In this document: piece by piece, positions 63,596 to 64,000 of the stretch
Position numbering within the stretch: position 1 is the stretch's first letter
Layout of the letters: every line of letters begins with the position of its first letter
Assembly (NCBI GenBank): GCA_044226785.1
Contig: JBGAGK010000011.1
Coordinates: 74,266 to 138,265, forward strand
DNA: 64,000 nt
Direction of reading: 5' to 3'
Origin: TMP-86 sp039807285
GTDB taxonomy: Bacteria; Pseudomonadota; Gammaproteobacteria; Steroidobacterales; Steroidobacteraceae
Translations under genes and position numbers: made by a program
Notes under the pieces: model-generated
Told to the model about the DNA's origin: nothing
Database searches by the model: none
Seen by the model: the letters and a program-made list of their open reading frames with translations, nothing else

Positions 63596-64000
63596 CTACA
63601 ACAGCACGGGCCGGTCCGGCAGTTCGTTGCGCGGATGCGCGCCCTGAGCCGGAAAGTGCCGTGCCAGCAGGCTGCCGACCGCTTCGACGCCGGCCACCGA
63701 TCCTTCGAGATACCGGCCCGCGCGGAAATGCCCTTCCATCAGGCGGCACACGCCTTCCCACTCGGCTGCGGTCACGCGATTGGACAGCCCCCGGTCGGCA
63801 ATGATTTCAACGTCACGGTCGGCCAGCAGCAGATAGATGAGCACGCCGTTGTTGTGCTCGGTGTTCCACACGCCCAGATGCGCAAAGACCGCCCGGGCAT
63901 GGTGGCGCGGACCGATGTCGTTCCAGATGTCGGGCATCGGCAGCGCCGTCTCGATGGCAAAGCGGATCTCCCCGCCATGGGTCTTTTCGGTCCGGGAGAT
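63596..64000 (-). CDS. TPM-domain protein (5' end off window)
   Basis: The 134 visible residues are open to the right window edge. They read KTHGGEIRFAIETALPMPDIW, RHHARAVFAHLGVWNTEHNNGVLIYLLLADRDVEIIADRGLSNRV and EGVCRLMEGHFRAGRYLEG, matching the TPM domain (also called Psb32/MOLO-1). In many proteobacteria this is the second of two TPM genes beside lemA. The gene starts beyond 64000. Function unknown, with a role in membrane-associated complexes suggested for relatives. Confidence 0.85.
   Translation of the reverse strand: MSRTEKTHGGEIRFAIETALPMPDIWNDIGPRHHARAVFAHLGVWNTEHNNGVLIYLLLADRDVEIIADRGLSNRVTAAEWEGVCRLMEGHFRAGRYLEGSVAGVEAVGSLLARHFPAQGAHPRNELPDRPVLL

Overview
This 64 kb window is ordinary, gene-dense, GC-rich bacterial chromosome with one clear accessory patch. 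Gene content and order point to a gammaproteobacterium of a deep, non-enteric lineage. The markers are mpl, tolC, waaA with kdkA, glnE, an accB-accC-prmA-DUF3426-dusB-fis-purH-purD run, trxA-rho divergent from rhlB, YheU and RNase AM. A CIRCE-type operator before groESL, an adenylate kinase with a Cys4 LID, and a PPi-dependent phosphofructokinase beside a proton pyrophosphatase all argue against Enterobacterales. I cannot name a genus.

Layout. 0-2.7 kb: the 5' 900 codons of a large SNF2-type helicase with a degenerate PLD-like N-terminus, a defence-type gene running off the left edge. 2.9-6.7 kb: LON-domain protein and mpl, a damaged rnd, and adk with an unusual start. 6.9-10.3 kb: PPi-phosphofructokinase and H+-pyrophosphatase. 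10.3-15.2 kb: YqfO-like protein, cysE, cysK and a PAS-GGDEF-EAL protein. 15.2-21.2 kb: cell-envelope block (pcm-like, tolC, waaA, kdkA, family-9 glycosyltransferase, DUF6165, zinc finger). 21.2-28.7 kb: glnE, a GNAT/glutamine-amidotransferase pair, an orphan SCPU secreted protein, two MaoC-type hydratases with a glycosyltransferase, and tpx.

28.7-30.7 kb is the accessory patch. It is visibly richer in A/T, holds small genes with no housekeeping role (a HEPN-motif protein, an unknown protein and a BrnT/BrnA toxin-antitoxin pair), and carries one canonical integron attC site plus two shorter attC-like hairpins. No integrase is visible, so it looks like a small integrase-less cassette cluster (CALIN).

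30.9-35.7 kb: DUF167, a threonine-dehydratase-like enzyme, groEL and groES with their terminator, promoter and CIRCE operator, then a stand-alone DsbD-alpha protein with a TlpA-type thioredoxin. 35.9-45.3 kb: fatty-acid, ribosome-methylation, tRNA-modification and purine genes. 45.4-53.0 kb: short-chain dehydrogenase, DOMON-like, NamZ-like, QmcA/NfeD, rho, trxA, rhlB. 53.0-58.6 kb: a HAD nucleotidase, RNase AM, MscS, YheU, ArfB and small envelope proteins. 58.6-64 kb: a cyclic-nucleotide-binding patatin, a phage-type tail sheath protein without any other tail gene, a frameshifted L,D-transpeptidase, and the 3' part of a TPM-domain gene.

Two genes (rnd and the L,D-transpeptidase) carry the same kind of lesion: a conserved stretch of roughly twenty codons is missing and the reading frame is broken at the same spot. 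These are either real pseudogenes or assembly deletions. I saw no rRNA, tRNA, CRISPR array, insertion sequence or replication origin.
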